Source of the DNA: Methanocella_A sp964548585
Lineage (GTDB): Archaea; Halobacteriota; Methanocellia; Methanocellales; Methanocellaceae
DNA: 64,000 nucleotides
NCBI GenBank assembly: GCA_964548585.1
Contig: CAZJRS010000007.1
Span: forward strand, 3,216-67,215
Direction: 5' to 3'
The translations under genes and the position numbers were made by a program. Of the stretch, positions 38,056 to 45,972 are shown piece after piece (the stretch's first letter is position 1; every line of letters begins with the position of its first letter). A model generated the notes under the pieces. It did no database searches and was not told where the DNA came from. It saw only the letters and a list, made by a program, of their open reading frames with translations.

Positions 38056-38651
38056 AGATCGCGATCATCGACTATGGTGCCGGCAACCTGAATAGCGTGG
38101 AGCGCGGCCTGGCCTTCGTCGGAACACCCGGCAAGATCACCGGTGATCCGGCGGAAATCGAAGCTGCAGATGCACTGGTACTCCCGGGGGTGGGGGCTTT
38201 CGAAGCCTGCATGCGGCAGGTCGAGCCGCTTAAAAAGGTCATCCTGGGGCGAGTCGATGCGGGAGTGCCCCTGCTGGGCATCTGCCTGGGCATGCAGATG
38301 TTCTACGAGGCCAGCGAAGAGAATGGCTGCCACCAGGGGTTAAAGATTGTGCCGGGCACCGTATCTCGATTTGCCGGCGACCTGAAAGTGCCACACATGG
38401 GCTGGAACTCGCTTTCTGTCGCGCAAAAACACCCGCTGCTCAAGGACATACCAGATGACAGCTTTGTGTATTTTGTCCACTCGTACCGGGCCGGGGTCAC
38501 CGGCAACACGGTGGCGTCCTCCGACTACGGGGGAGCATTCACCGCGATCGTCTCCAACGATGCGGGTAACGCGGTGGGTACCCAGTTCCACCCTGAGAAA
38601 AGCGGCCCGGTCGGGCTGAGGATGCTTAAAAACTTCGCAGGGATGATATAA
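38052..38651 (+). CDS. hisH: Imidazole glycerol phosphate synthase, glutaminase subunit
   Basis: A 199-aa HisH with MKIAIIDYGAGNLNSVERGL, the nucleophile block LLGICLGMQMFYEASEE and TQFHPEKSG (catalytic His, Glu). Start GTG 38052 overlaps the preceding TGA (GTGA). This copy has the canonical motifs and is not in a sugar cluster, so it is probably the histidine-biosynthesis enzyme, in contrast to the copy at 829-1437. Its HisF partner is not adjacent. Confidence 0.9.
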   Translation: MKIAIIDYGAGNLNSVERGLAFVGTPGKITGDPAEIEAADALVLPGVGAFEACMRQVEPLKKVILGRVDAGVPLLGICLGMQMFYEASEENGCHQGLKIVPGTVSRFAGDLKVPHMGWNSLSVAQKHPLLKDIPDDSFVYFVHSYRAGVTGNTVASSDYGGAFTAIVSNDAGNAVGTQFHPEKSGPVGLRMLKNFAGMI

Positions 38652-38683
38652 CCCTGACAGAAAAAAATAGTGTAGGTGTATCA

Positions 38684-39130
38684 GTGAAGGATTTATTGTT
38701 ACAGTCAGACGTCGCCATATCCAAACTCTACCCGGATTACCGGAAGTTGTTAAAATCGCTCATGGTGGGTGTTCTCGCGACGATGGTTGACATGGTGGTC
38801 CTTTTCACCTTAAACCACTATTTCGCTTTATTCTATATATTCGCCAAGATCGTATCCTATCATCTTGGCATGGTCGTTAGCTTCTACCTGAATAAGACGT
38901 TCACCTTCAAAAACTCCTATGAAAAGTATCATTATCAGCTGGCATCATTTGCACTGGTCGCATACTCCCAGATGATACTGACCTTAGCCCTGTTGTTTAT
39001 TCTGGTCACCTACGTCTTCGCAAACGACTCCACCCTGTACGTGATGATCGCAAACGTCATCGTAGCGTTCATCGGCTTTATCTACGCGTTTACGATCAAC
39101 AAGTCGGTCACGTTTAAAATTTTTAAATAA
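38684..39130 (+). CDS. GtrA family membrane protein
   Basis: A 148-aa protein with four helices. MVDMVVLFTLNHYFALFYIF and VVSFYLNKTFTFKN are typical of GtrA, as is the final FTINKSVTFKIF. GTG 38684 has AGGTG 5 bp upstream. GtrA proteins are thought to help flip polyprenyl-phosphate sugars or act in teichoic-acid and glycan decoration. It lies 32 bp after hisH and may be cotranscribed. Confidence 0.85.
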   Translation: MKDLLLQSDVAISKLYPDYRKLLKSLMVGVLATMVDMVVLFTLNHYFALFYIFAKIVSYHLGMVVSFYLNKTFTFKNSYEKYHYQLASFALVAYSQMILTLALLFILVTYVFANDSTLYVMIANVIVAFIGFIYAFTINKSVTFKIFK

Positions 39131-39162
39131 CAAGTAGGCTGACCGGTCAGGGTCTGACCGAT

Positions 39163-39182
39163 ACAGTACCTTCAGGTACTGT
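39163..39182. terminator. Bidirectional hairpin between convergent GtrA and diadenylate cyclase genes
   Basis: ACAGTACC-TTCA-GGTACTGT is a perfect 8-bp stem. It spans the stop codon of the reverse gene and follows the forward gtrA-like gene by about 30 bp. Confidence 0.5.
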
Positions 39183-39822
39183 CTACGCCTTTGAGCAGCG
39201 ACGAAATCGTCTCAAAGGTGGACTTTACAATCAGGTAAGCGCCGCCAATATAGACGATGCTCTGTGGTGCCACCGGAAGTACCACAATCGACAGGAATGA
39301 GGCGGCAATTAGTGCCGTATCGCCGCGTGTCAGGAACGTGGCCACTTTCTCCATCACGTTGGGGTTGACCTCTGACGAGTCCATCTCAAGTACTATAGTA
39401 CCCTTCTGGAACAGCTTGATCCAGCTTGATTCCTCTGATATGAGGATTGCCGTAGCGTTCGGCAGGCTTTCGGTAATGCCGCTAGCGGCAGCGTGCCTGG
39501 TGCCGAACCCGGGCAGCGTGGTCGAGCGCAGTAGACGTGCGCCAAAGGCGATCAGCTCCCCTCTCGGAGTGATGATCACTGAACCGTCTATTGTGGCGAG
39601 CTTTTCCATGACGACGTTCATGCCCTTCTCGGTCACTGGAAACGCTGTGGTAAACTGCGGGTAGTGGGTCTCAAAAAGGCCTGCTATGTCGGCACGTTCA
39701 GCAATCACGATCAGACCACCTTCTCCACTCTTTGAGATGCCTTTGGAGACACCCAGGACTACATCCATTACTTTTTCTTCCTGGACTTCTCGTTCGTCGA
39801 TCGTCACTACTTCAGCTGCCAA
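39172..39822 (-). CDS. DisA-N / diadenylate cyclase domain protein
   Basis: A 216-aa protein. The DAC domain occupies residues 15-165: GGLIVIAERADI, IDGSVIITPRGELIAFGARL (the DGA motif as DGS), LPGFGTRHAAASGITE (the RHR motif as RHA), and ILISEESSWIKLF. The C-terminus has a hydrophobic stretch (ALIAASFLSIVVLPVAPQSIVYIGGAYLIV) that may be membrane-bound. TTG 39822 has GGTGG about 9 bp upstream. DAC enzymes make c-di-AMP from ATP, linked in archaea to osmotic control. The altered DGA and RHR motifs mean activity must be checked. Confidence 0.75.
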   Translation of the reverse strand: MAAEVVTIDEREVQEEKVMDVVLGVSKGISKSGEGGLIVIAERADIAGLFETHYPQFTTAFPVTEKGMNVVMEKLATIDGSVIITPRGELIAFGARLLRSTTLPGFGTRHAAASGITESLPNATAILISEESSWIKLFQKGTIVLEMDSSEVNPNVMEKVATFLTRGDTALIAASFLSIVVLPVAPQSIVYIGGAYLIVKSTFETISSLLKGVDST

Positions 39823-40048
39823 CCTTCACATCCACCCGGCGATAATATCCTATGTTCTTAGTACCCCTCGAAATATTTGTATGTTGCCCTGCAACGTGGC
39901 AGGGTCCCCTACTCGGAGCCCAGGGACAATTCGTATTTATTCCTTATCCTATAAAAGGAAATAGCATGCGGGACATGCGTTTAAGATCATACGAGGGGAG
40001 ATGGGGGTGGCAAAGACCTATTACTTTAGCCGTAGGCGACGAAGTATC

Positions 40049-40058
40049 CTTAAATATG
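40049..40058 (+). promoter_or_regulatory. TATA box for GT2 gene
   Basis: CTTAAATATG is centred about 29 bp before ATG 40083, giving a leaderless or very short-leader transcript. Confidence 0.45.
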
Positions 40059-40082
40059 ATCACAGCCGATATGGTCTAAACC

Positions 40083-41414
40083 ATGAAAAACAAGCTAGTC
40101 TTTGTGCTTGTCCTTTTGATGCTTCTGGCTATGGGCGTCCTGGCAGGAAGCCTCGTCTATTCGACAATCATACTCGCCTCAGTTGTCAACTGGATGCTGG
40201 CCAGGCAATGGATACCAATCGCATCGTACACACTGATAGCTATCGTCGTGATTGTCACCGTCTATTTTGCCATTCGTTTCATCCAGCAAAGCCGTACCTA
40301 TGGCCTGCCAGACCGGAGTGACCAGGGCCTGTTACGGATGACGATCATCATCCCTACGCTTAACGAGGAGCGAACCATTGAGCAGTGTGTTGCCAGCATT
40401 ATGAAGGCGAACTACTCTCCTGAGCGGCTGGAAGTGATCATCGCACACGAGGTCGCGCCTAAATGTAAGGATGCGACGCCTGAGATCGCCGTTGCTCTGG
40501 CAAAAAAGTACCCGCAGGTAAAGGCAATCTCAAACGACGGGTTACACATGGGGTCGAAAGCCGGCTCTCTAAACAACTGTCTCTGCCAGGCGAAGGGCGA
40601 AATCATCGGCATCTACGACGCAGACCACTTCATTGACCCGGATGCCCTGATTCGTGCATCTGCACAGTTTGCGTCTGACCCGGCGCTCGCATGTATCGGC
40701 GGCAAGATCATGGTACGGAACATGGATTATAACCTGTTTACACTGATCACCGGAAACGAATCCACCGTTCTCAATAACTTTTCTCGCTTCATCTCGGAAT
40801 TTCTGACTGGCAATCACCTGATCTACGGATCAAACGTCTTCATCAGAAAAAGCGAACTCGAGCGCATAGGCGGTTTTGACGAGTCCAGCCTGACCGAAGA
40901 CTGCGATCTGGGCATGAAACTGATCAAGACGAACTGTCGTGTCCGCATCGACTACACGATAAAGAGCTATGAACAGCCTGCGCTGACCCCGCACGACTGG
41001 TGGTACCAGCGAGTTCGCTGGACTCGGGGTAGCATGGATGTCCTGCGGAAGCACCTCAAGCAGTCGGCAAAAGCACCTCTGAACCGGAAAACCATGACTA
41101 CCATAGTCCTGTATTCCCTCAGTACCGGAGGGCTACTATTCAGCATCATCCTGGTAGGCTTCCTGGGTTTCCTCCTCTATGTCAACGTGGTACCGCCAGT
41201 GATCCTTGCCGCCTTTGCCGCACCGCTAGCCATACTGTTCGCAGCGGAATCCCTCCTGCAGATCGAGGAAGGCCGGGGCAGCATCACTGATATCCTGCTT
41301 TCAATCTTTATCCGGCCATTGATCATCTTCGCTTATTCGCTCATCGGAGTTTACGCAGTCGTACTAGATGTGCTCGACGCCAGGCGCGACTGGGTCGAGA
41401 ACCAGCGGATGTGA
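40083..41414 (+). CDS. Membrane glycosyltransferase family 2 (hyaluronan/cellulose-synthase-like)
   Basis: A 443-aa processive-type GT2. Two N-terminal helices (residues 4-24, 43-62), the GT-A domain with LRMTIIIPTLNEERTIEQCV, the DxD-type IYDADHFIDPDAL, TEDCDLGMKL and QRVRWTRG (Q-x-x-R-W motif), then C-terminal helices. All catalytic elements of the family are present. Product likely an extracellular polysaccharide or glycolipid. Its stop overlaps a GTG (GTGA) that could start the peroxiredoxin gene, though the ATG at 41477 is better. Confidence 0.88.
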   Translation: MKNKLVFVLVLLMLLAMGVLAGSLVYSTIILASVVNWMLARQWIPIASYTLIAIVVIVTVYFAIRFIQQSRTYGLPDRSDQGLLRMTIIIPTLNEERTIEQCVASIMKANYSPERLEVIIAHEVAPKCKDATPEIAVALAKKYPQVKAISNDGLHMGSKAGSLNNCLCQAKGEIIGIYDADHFIDPDALIRASAQFASDPALACIGGKIMVRNMDYNLFTLITGNESTVLNNFSRFISEFLTGNHLIYGSNVFIRKSELERIGGFDESSLTEDCDLGMKLIKTNCRVRIDYTIKSYEQPALTPHDWWYQRVRWTRGSMDVLRKHLKQSAKAPLNRKTMTTIVLYSLSTGGLLFSIILVGFLGFLLYVNVVPPVILAAFAAPLAILFAAESLLQIEEGRGSITDILLSIFIRPLIIFAYSLIGVYAVVLDVLDARRDWVENQRM

Positions 41415-41476
41415 CGTCATCAGGCCGCCTTTTTTATGGCGCTAAACTCATTTTCACAGGAGTCAAAAAACTAATC

Positions 41477-41995
41477 ATGTACAGGATGCGCAACGCTGTA
41501 AACGTGAACAGCAAGGCTCCGGTTTTTAGGGGTATGGACATCCGCGGCACGGAGTTCAACACCGCAACTTACACGGGCCGGGGAAATCTGGTCATCTTCT
41601 TCTACCGCAACAGCCAGTGCCAGACATGCAGGGAGGAACTAAAAAATCTGGCTGACAAATACCAGTATATCACAGGCCAGGATAGCGAGGTAGTGGTAAT
41701 CAGTACCGATAGTATCGATGAAGTTAAGAACCTGGCTGTAGATCTGCAACTGCCCTACAAGGCCATCAGTGACCCCGAACACCGGATCATTGACGCATAT
41801 GGTGTTTTCGATACAAATACTGACACCGCCTATCCTGCGCTGTTCCTCATAGACATGAACGGCATAGTACGATACCACAAGATCATCGAAGGGCTGGATG
41901 ATCTGGTGTCTGGTGACGAGGTCGTAAACACGCTCCGGGCCATGAAGCCCGGCATGGCCTCGCACGGCGGATTTAACCCTATGCCGTCGCCTTAG
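41477..41995 (+). CDS. Peroxiredoxin (AhpC/TSA, BCP-like)
   Basis: About 172 aa from ATG 41477 (AGGAG at 41458-41462; spacing is long). The open frame from GTG 41411 overlaps the upstream stop and adds 22 residues not typical of the family. Features: thioredoxin fold with LVIFFYRNSQCQTCREEL, where a C-x-x-C replaces the usual TPxCTxE motif, and a PALFLIDMNGIVRY block. That points to the thiol-redox / AhpC-TSA group rather than a classical peroxidase. Role: oxidant defence or thiol redox in a strict anaerobe. Confidence 0.75.
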   Translation: MYRMRNAVNVNSKAPVFRGMDIRGTEFNTATYTGRGNLVIFFYRNSQCQTCREELKNLADKYQYITGQDSEVVVISTDSIDEVKNLAVDLQLPYKAISDPEHRIIDAYGVFDTNTDTAYPALFLIDMNGIVRYHKIIEGLDDLVSGDEVVNTLRAMKPGMASHGGFNPMPSP

Positions 41996-42041
41996 GCGGT
42001 CGCCGTTGGGCGACAAAAAGCTATGGAAAATAGGGAAATCC

Positions 42042-42057
42042 AGGCGCGGGAGCGCCT
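42042..42057. terminator. Hairpin between convergent genes
   Basis: AGGCGC-GGGA-GCGCCT forms a perfect 6-bp stem with a GGGA loop. It lies between the forward peroxiredoxin and reverse dUTPase genes. Confidence 0.5.
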
Positions 42058-42063
42058 TGATCT

Positions 42064-42573
42064 TTAGTTTCTCATCGTGTTCTCGTTCATGTACTGGCCG
42101 CTATAGCCTTCCTGCTCCGAGTCCAGCCTCATGAATATGAGCTGTATCGCCCTGGTATCCTTTTTGATGAAGAAGCCGCTCTCGTTGTAGACTACCAGCA
42201 GCGCCTCACTCCGTCCTCGGTAGCCGGCGTCCCACACTGCAGTATGGACTGTGGCTCCCATGCGCAGCAGGCTTGAGCGGGGCCTGGCGATGGCACACAT
42301 GTCCTTCGGGATAGAGACGATCTCGTTGAACACGATCTTGTAGCAGCCCTTGGGCAGAAACAGCCATCCTTCCTCGTCCCACGGCAGAGGCTGGTATACC
42401 GGGAGCTTACGATCTGCGTTATCAAACCCTATGCGTCCGGGGCCTTCAAAGGCTTCGACATGTTCGACTGACAGCTCAAAGCCGTTCACCTGTGTCTGGG
42501 CGGCTGCATTGATGGCGCCTTCTACGAGGCCCTGTTTAACGAGCTCTGAGAGCCCTGTCCTGCCTGGGATCAT
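42064..42573 (-). CDS. dut: dUTPase / dCTP-deaminase family nucleotide hydrolase
   Basis: A 169-aa protein of the dUTPase/Dcd family. Motifs: KIVFNEIVSIPKDMCAIARP, ARPRSSLLRMGATVHTAVWD, and AGYRGRSEALLV, as in archaeal dUTP diphosphatases. It hydrolyses dUTP to dUMP, preventing uracil incorporation. ATG 42573 lies 38 bp inside the end of trmO, in another frame, so the two are probably cotranscribed. A dCTP deaminase activity cannot be excluded. Confidence 0.85.
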   Translation of the reverse strand: MIPGRTGLSELVKQGLVEGAINAAAQTQVNGFELSVEHVEAFEGPGRIGFDNADRKLPVYQPLPWDEEGWLFLPKGCYKIVFNEIVSIPKDMCAIARPRSSLLRMGATVHTAVWDAGYRGRSEALLVVYNESGFFIKKDTRAIQLIFMRLDSEQEGYSGQYMNENTMRN

Positions 42574-42985
42574 CCGGTTCCACTCCTTCGTCGAAAGTCC
42601 TCACGAACGGCTTGATGTCCAGCACCGGGGTGCCGTCCAGCGCGTCAAGCCCTTCGACTACCAGCCTATTGCCTTTTCGGTCTATAAGCTTAACTACCGT
42701 GATGCCGATCGGATTGGGTCTGTACTGGCTTCTGGTGTTGAAGACGCCTGTAATCGGCCGGGATTCGTCACCCCGGGGATGGAGCTTCAATTTATAGCCA
42801 TCCGCGCGGTCAAAGTAGAAGATCACCGTGATCAACTCGTTCTGCTCTATGTCCGTGAGACCCTCTGAATATTTCTCATCGATAACGATCTCGGAGATCA
42901 GGTGCCTGAACTCGTCAGAATGCGTAGCCGGCCCGGCAGCATTTTTCACATGGCCTATCCGTGTAAATGTCATCCGGTCCATCAT
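42536..42985 (-). CDS. trmO: tRNA (N6-threonylcarbamoyladenosine-N6)-methyltransferase, TrmO/YaeB family
   Basis: About 149 aa from ATG 42985. Family blocks: FTRIGHVKN, SQYRPNPIGITVVKLIDRKG and LDALDGTPVLDIKPFV. Start choice: a TATA box (43005-43014) is centred 24-25 bp before ATG 42985, so a leaderless transcript beginning at this codon is expected; the frame itself runs up to 43036. TrmO uses S-adenosylmethionine to methylate t6A37 in tRNA, mostly threonine tRNA. It overlaps the dUTPase start by 38 bp. Confidence 0.85.
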   Translation of the reverse strand: MMDRMTFTRIGHVKNAAGPATHSDEFRHLISEIVIDEKYSEGLTDIEQNELITVIFYFDRADGYKLKLHPRGDESRPITGVFNTRSQYRPNPIGITVVKLIDRKGNRLVVEGLDALDGTPVLDIKPFVRTFDEGVEPDDPRQDRALRAR

Positions 42986-43004
42986 ATGGTAGGTTATGCC
43001 TGTA

Positions 43005-43014
43005 GGTATATAAA
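43005..43014 (-). promoter_or_regulatory. TATA box of trmO
   Basis: Reverse-strand TTTATATACC sits about 25 bp upstream of ATG 42985. It is one of the clearest archaeal promoters in the window. Confidence 0.65.
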
Positions 43015-43192
43015 CGGCAAGCCGATCAAATGCCATTTTCTGCTCTATTACTCAGGCTATGGAACTCTCACTTAATGTGTTTCTTTAACTTCTTAGTTTA
43101 ACGATATAGAAATAAATGCCGGGTTAGATATAGAATCAGCCAGATATACTCATGCAACCTAAGTACCAATCATCAAATTTACCGGTGATCCT

Positions 43193-43633
43193 ATGAACGC
43201 GATAAAAGCTGGCATCCTCGCAGGTATAATTGGCATTGGGCTCCTGATTGTCGAATTTTTTTCCCTGATGTCTCTCGTAAAGGTATTTCCGAATTCCCAG
43301 ATACCCTTCATTCTGGTAATCACCGGGCTGTTGACGTTTGTCATACCGGGCGCTCTGGCAGGCATTTTTGCATCCCGCCATGTCATGAGCACAAAGGGGG
43401 CCCTCTTGCCAGGGCTGATTGCGGGCGCAATTGTGGCTTTAGTCGAATTGCTCAGAATGGCAAGCCTCATATTCCCTGTTTTGGGCGGGCAGCATGGCAT
43501 AGACCTTCTCATTGTAGCGCTCCCCGGCTTCCTCATTCAGGCACCCATCACCATAGCGCTATCCGGCCTGTGCTCGGCTCTGGCAGTTTTTTTCACCCGG
43601 GAGCTGAGCGGCGACAGAAGAAAAGAATGGTAA
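43193..43633 (+). CDS. Small multi-spanning membrane protein of unknown function
   Basis: A 146-aa hydrophobic protein with four predicted helices (about residues 5-27, 40-62, 68-95, 105-130). GGTGATCCT lies just before ATG 43193 and fits a ribosome-binding site. It ends in a charged RELSGDRRKEW tail. I do not recognise the family; GAL/GIF-rich small membrane proteins of this type are common in archaea. Confidence 0.65.
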   Translation: MNAIKAGILAGIIGIGLLIVEFFSLMSLVKVFPNSQIPFILVITGLLTFVIPGALAGIFASRHVMSTKGALLPGLIAGAIVALVELLRMASLIFPVLGGQHGIDLLIVALPGFLIQAPITIALSGLCSALAVFFTRELSGDRRKEW

Positions 43634-43664
43634 GAGTACTACCACGCTGGTCATACACTCTCCC

Positions 43665-43682
43665 GGCGACCCTCAGGTCGCC
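43665..43682. terminator. Perfect 7-bp hairpin downstream of small membrane protein gene
   Basis: GGCGACC-CTCA-GGTCGCC. It lies between the membrane protein stop and the next promoter, so it likely ends the upstream transcript. Confidence 0.5.
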
Positions 43683-43692
43683 TGCGAGAAGT

Positions 43693-43702
43693 TTTTAAAT
43701 AA
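43693..43702 (+). promoter_or_regulatory. TATA box of the 4Fe-4S protein gene
   Basis: TTTTTAAATAATT-like sequence centred about 25 bp before ATG 43725, matching a leaderless or near-leaderless transcript. Confidence 0.5.
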
Positions 43703-43724
43703 TTGAAAACAAACGATAACCCGT

Positions 43725-44555
43725 ATGGCGGGCAAAGGCGCTGCACCCGGGCTGAAAGGTTATGGCTTCATCGGCAAAGCTATGTATCTGACAGCCGACC
43801 TCGGGCTGCGTTTGTCCACGCTTCCTGTCATTGGCCGAGTCGTAGATCTTATCGCATCCCGGCGCAGGCTAAAAGTTGTCACGGTGCCGGTAGGCGCTAT
43901 TTTTAACCGGAGCCCTGCAGTGCTGCACATCGACGCTGCAAGGCAGCTTGTCGAAGCTTCTTCGTACATTGTCCGTACCAACACCTGCATGTGCCGGGAA
44001 AGCCAGCACTGTAAAGAATACCCTGACGATCTTGGCTGTCTCTTCCTGGGTGATGGTGCCCGGAAAATGGGCATAAACAGCAGGGTACAACCTGTTACAA
44101 AAGAGGAAGCTCTCGCTCATCTGGATCGGGCAAGCGAACTCGGCCTCATCACCAACGTAATATGGTCATCACTGGAGCTCACAGCTCTTGGCGTTGATCC
44201 CGGTCATGCGGTAGAGCTGTGTTCCTGTTGTCCGTGCTGCTGCCTCGCCTTTAAGACCAGAAACGCATCACTGGCCTTCCTCGACGGCATTGCCGGGTTT
44301 GGTATCTCACGGGTACTAGACAAGGACGATTGCACCCGGTGCACGAACTGCGTAAACGCATGCCCATTCCGCGCTATCCGTATCGATATGCGTGACGGGC
44401 CCATCATCGATGAGAGGCGATGCAAAGGATGCGGCAGATGCGTGGTTGTCTGCGGTCCCGCAGCTCTCAAAATCGTGCCATTCGAGTCCGTTACCAGTTC
44501 AACACCGCTGCCCGGTACACTGTACCTCGAAGAGTTCCTCGAGAAAGTTCGGTAG
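43725..44555 (+). CDS. Cys-rich 4Fe-4S ferredoxin-domain protein
   Basis: A 276-aa protein. The C-terminal part is a two-cluster ferredoxin (CTRCTNCVNACPFRAI, CKGCGRCVVVCGPAAL). Upstream are further Cys groups: TNTCMCRESQHCKEYPDD (about residue 87) and ELCSCCPCCC (about 165), which could bind additional clusters or metal. The family is seen in methanogens and other anaerobes, without an assigned reaction that I know. No electron partner is adjacent. The second ferredoxin motif ends VVCGP rather than VCP, so one cluster may be atypical. Confidence 0.78.
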   Translation: MAGKGAAPGLKGYGFIGKAMYLTADLGLRLSTLPVIGRVVDLIASRRRLKVVTVPVGAIFNRSPAVLHIDAARQLVEASSYIVRTNTCMCRESQHCKEYPDDLGCLFLGDGARKMGINSRVQPVTKEEALAHLDRASELGLITNVIWSSLELTALGVDPGHAVELCSCCPCCCLAFKTRNASLAFLDGIAGFGISRVLDKDDCTRCTNCVNACPFRAIRIDMRDGPIIDERRCKGCGRCVVVCGPAALKIVPFESVTSSTPLPGTLYLEEFLEKVR

Positions 44556-44569
44556 TATCGACTGTGGTC

Positions 44570-44608
44570 GATAGCATAAGCTATCAGAGATTGCATAAGC
44601 TATCAGAG
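44570..44608. terminator. Hairpin with duplicated 16-bp unit between convergent genes
   Basis: GATAGC-ATAA-GCTATC (44570-44585) forms a stem. The 16-mer GCATAAGCTATCAGAG occurs twice (44574-44589, 44593-44608). It lies between the convergent 4Fe-4S gene and the aIF2-beta gene and probably terminates one or both. Confidence 0.55.
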
Positions 44609-44634
44609 CTAGAAAAAATAAAAAAGAATTCGTT

Positions 44635-45249
44635 TTACTGCTTCGAAGCAAACGCCAGGTTGCCGTCGACCTTGTTGATCTTGGCCTTGACGATCTCGCC
44701 GGTTTTGGCGTTCGGGATGAAGATCGTGAACTTGTCGACCTTTGCAATGCCGTCGCCCTTCTTACCCTGGGTTTCGATCTTGAACTCGTAGATCTTGCCT
44801 TCTTCGATGGATGCTACGGCCTTGACCGAGGCTGTCCTGGATCTCCGCTTCTGGATCGAGCGCTGGGCGCCGCAAGCGTCGCACTTGAGTGTCGTCACGC
44901 GGTCGTACTTGACCAGCTTGGTATCCGGGCGGCCGCATTCTGCGCACCTGACGTATTCGCCGACGTATTCGTCCACAAGGGCGCTGATCTGCTCGGAGGT
45001 AAAGCGTCCCTGTAGCACCATGCGGCTACCTTCGACCTTACCTGCAGTGCCCATCTCTTTCAGCAGGAACTTGATAAAATGATCCTGATCCCGGTTCAGG
45101 GTGTCTCTGATTTCCTCGAAGTTGTCCCAGACGGTGGTCCGGCCTTCGATAAAAGTTTTCGGCTTCGGTACAATGAAGCGCTCTCCGCTGGCATTTGGAT
45201 TAGGCGTCTTGGAGATCGCCCTGTTAAGTAATGAGTCGTATCCTTCCAT
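44635..45249 (-). CDS. Translation initiation factor aIF2 subunit beta with C-terminal TRAM domain
   Basis: A 204-aa protein. Residues 1-135 are aIF2-beta: the helical N-terminus, LKEMGTAGKVEGSRMVLQGR, and a zinc ribbon with CAECGRPDTKL and KCDACGAQRSIQ. Residues 150-204 are a TRAM domain (EEGKIYEFKIETQGKKGDGI, FIPNAKTGEIVKAKIN). aIF2-beta helps deliver initiator tRNA with aIF2-alpha/gamma. The TRAM fusion is characteristic of Methanosarcina/Methanocella-type proteins and should add RNA binding. A TATA box lies 36-47 bp upstream of the ATG (45285-45296). Confidence 0.93.
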   Translation of the reverse strand: MEGYDSLLNRAISKTPNPNASGERFIVPKPKTFIEGRTTVWDNFEEIRDTLNRDQDHFIKFLLKEMGTAGKVEGSRMVLQGRFTSEQISALVDEYVGEYVRCAECGRPDTKLVKYDRVTTLKCDACGAQRSIQKRRSRTASVKAVASIEEGKIYEFKIETQGKKGDGIAKVDKFTIFIPNAKTGEIVKAKINKVDGNLAFASKQ

Positions 45250-45284
45250 TGTTACACTCTTTGGTATGAGTAGCTTATGGGCGG

Positions 45285-45296
45285 GGTATTTAAAAA
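45285..45296 (-). promoter_or_regulatory. TATA box of aIF2-beta gene
   Basis: Reverse strand reads TTTTTAAATACC. The transcription start would be near 45265, with a leader of about 16 nt. Confidence 0.55.
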
Positions 45297-45369
45297 GGTT
45301 TTGGTTTGAAAAAAGGTATAGGTACGCCTTTTCATGCTGTAGGCTACCCAGAAGCGTGACAGCAATAAC

Positions 45370-45400
45370 TTAAAAAAATAACTGACGGCCCAAAGGCCGT
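45370..45400 (-). terminator. Terminator of the L10e gene
   Basis: ACGGCC (45385-45390) pairs with GGCCGT (45395-45400) across CAAA, directly after the L10e stop. The reverse strand then reads a T-rich stretch at 45370-45384. Confidence 0.8.
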
Positions 45401-45919
45401 TTACTTGACTAGCTCTGCGCCTTTCTCGACGACGAGCCTGTTGGGTGTGGGCAGCTTGTGGCCGGCACGCCTCATGGCTTCCTTGGCCTTGATGAAGTTT
45501 TGCGGGGTGGTCCAGATCGTGAATATGCCCTGGCCCTCGAATACACGGGCAGCCGTGCCTATTGCCTTTCCGAATGCCCTGCGCATTCCATCCGATACTC
45601 TGTCTGCGCCTGCGCCAGTTGCCTGCTTGTTCTCTCTGAGCACCTGGTGGGGGTATACTCTTACCTTGAACCGGTAGTTTGCCTTGCCTACATCGTTCAT
45701 GAGGTACCTGTTTGCAGTAATACGAGCCGCTTCCAGGGCGTCGTGCCTGATCTGGCAGGTCTCGTTAACCACAAGGGTGAGAGCGACGGGTAATTCTTCT
45801 GTCAGGTTGCCCATGTCAAACTGGGTAACCTTGACACCCGGTACACCGCCCATGTATTCGCGCCTGGTGTAAGCCGGACCTGAGAACTCTTTGTACATTC
45901 TTCCTGGTTTTCTCGCCAT
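45401..45919 (-). CDS. rpl10e: Large-subunit ribosomal protein L10e (L16 family)
   Basis: A 172-aa protein of normal length. It begins MARKPGRMYKEFSGPAYTRR and shows ARITANRYLMND, YRFKVRVYPHQVLREN and DRVSDGMRRAFGKAIGTAAR. The protein binds 23S rRNA near the peptidyl transferase centre. GGAGAT lies about 6 bp upstream, and a TATA box (45973-45984) is consistent with a separate transcript. Confidence 0.96.
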   Translation of the reverse strand: MARKPGRMYKEFSGPAYTRREYMGGVPGVKVTQFDMGNLTEELPVALTLVVNETCQIRHDALEAARITANRYLMNDVGKANYRFKVRVYPHQVLRENKQATGAGADRVSDGMRRAFGKAIGTAARVFEGQGIFTIWTTPQNFIKAKEAMRRAGHKLPTPNRLVVEKGAELVK

Positions 45920-45972
45920 AATCTGATCTCCATTGAATCTATGAGATGTAATTGCGGTCTTAAACGACCTTG

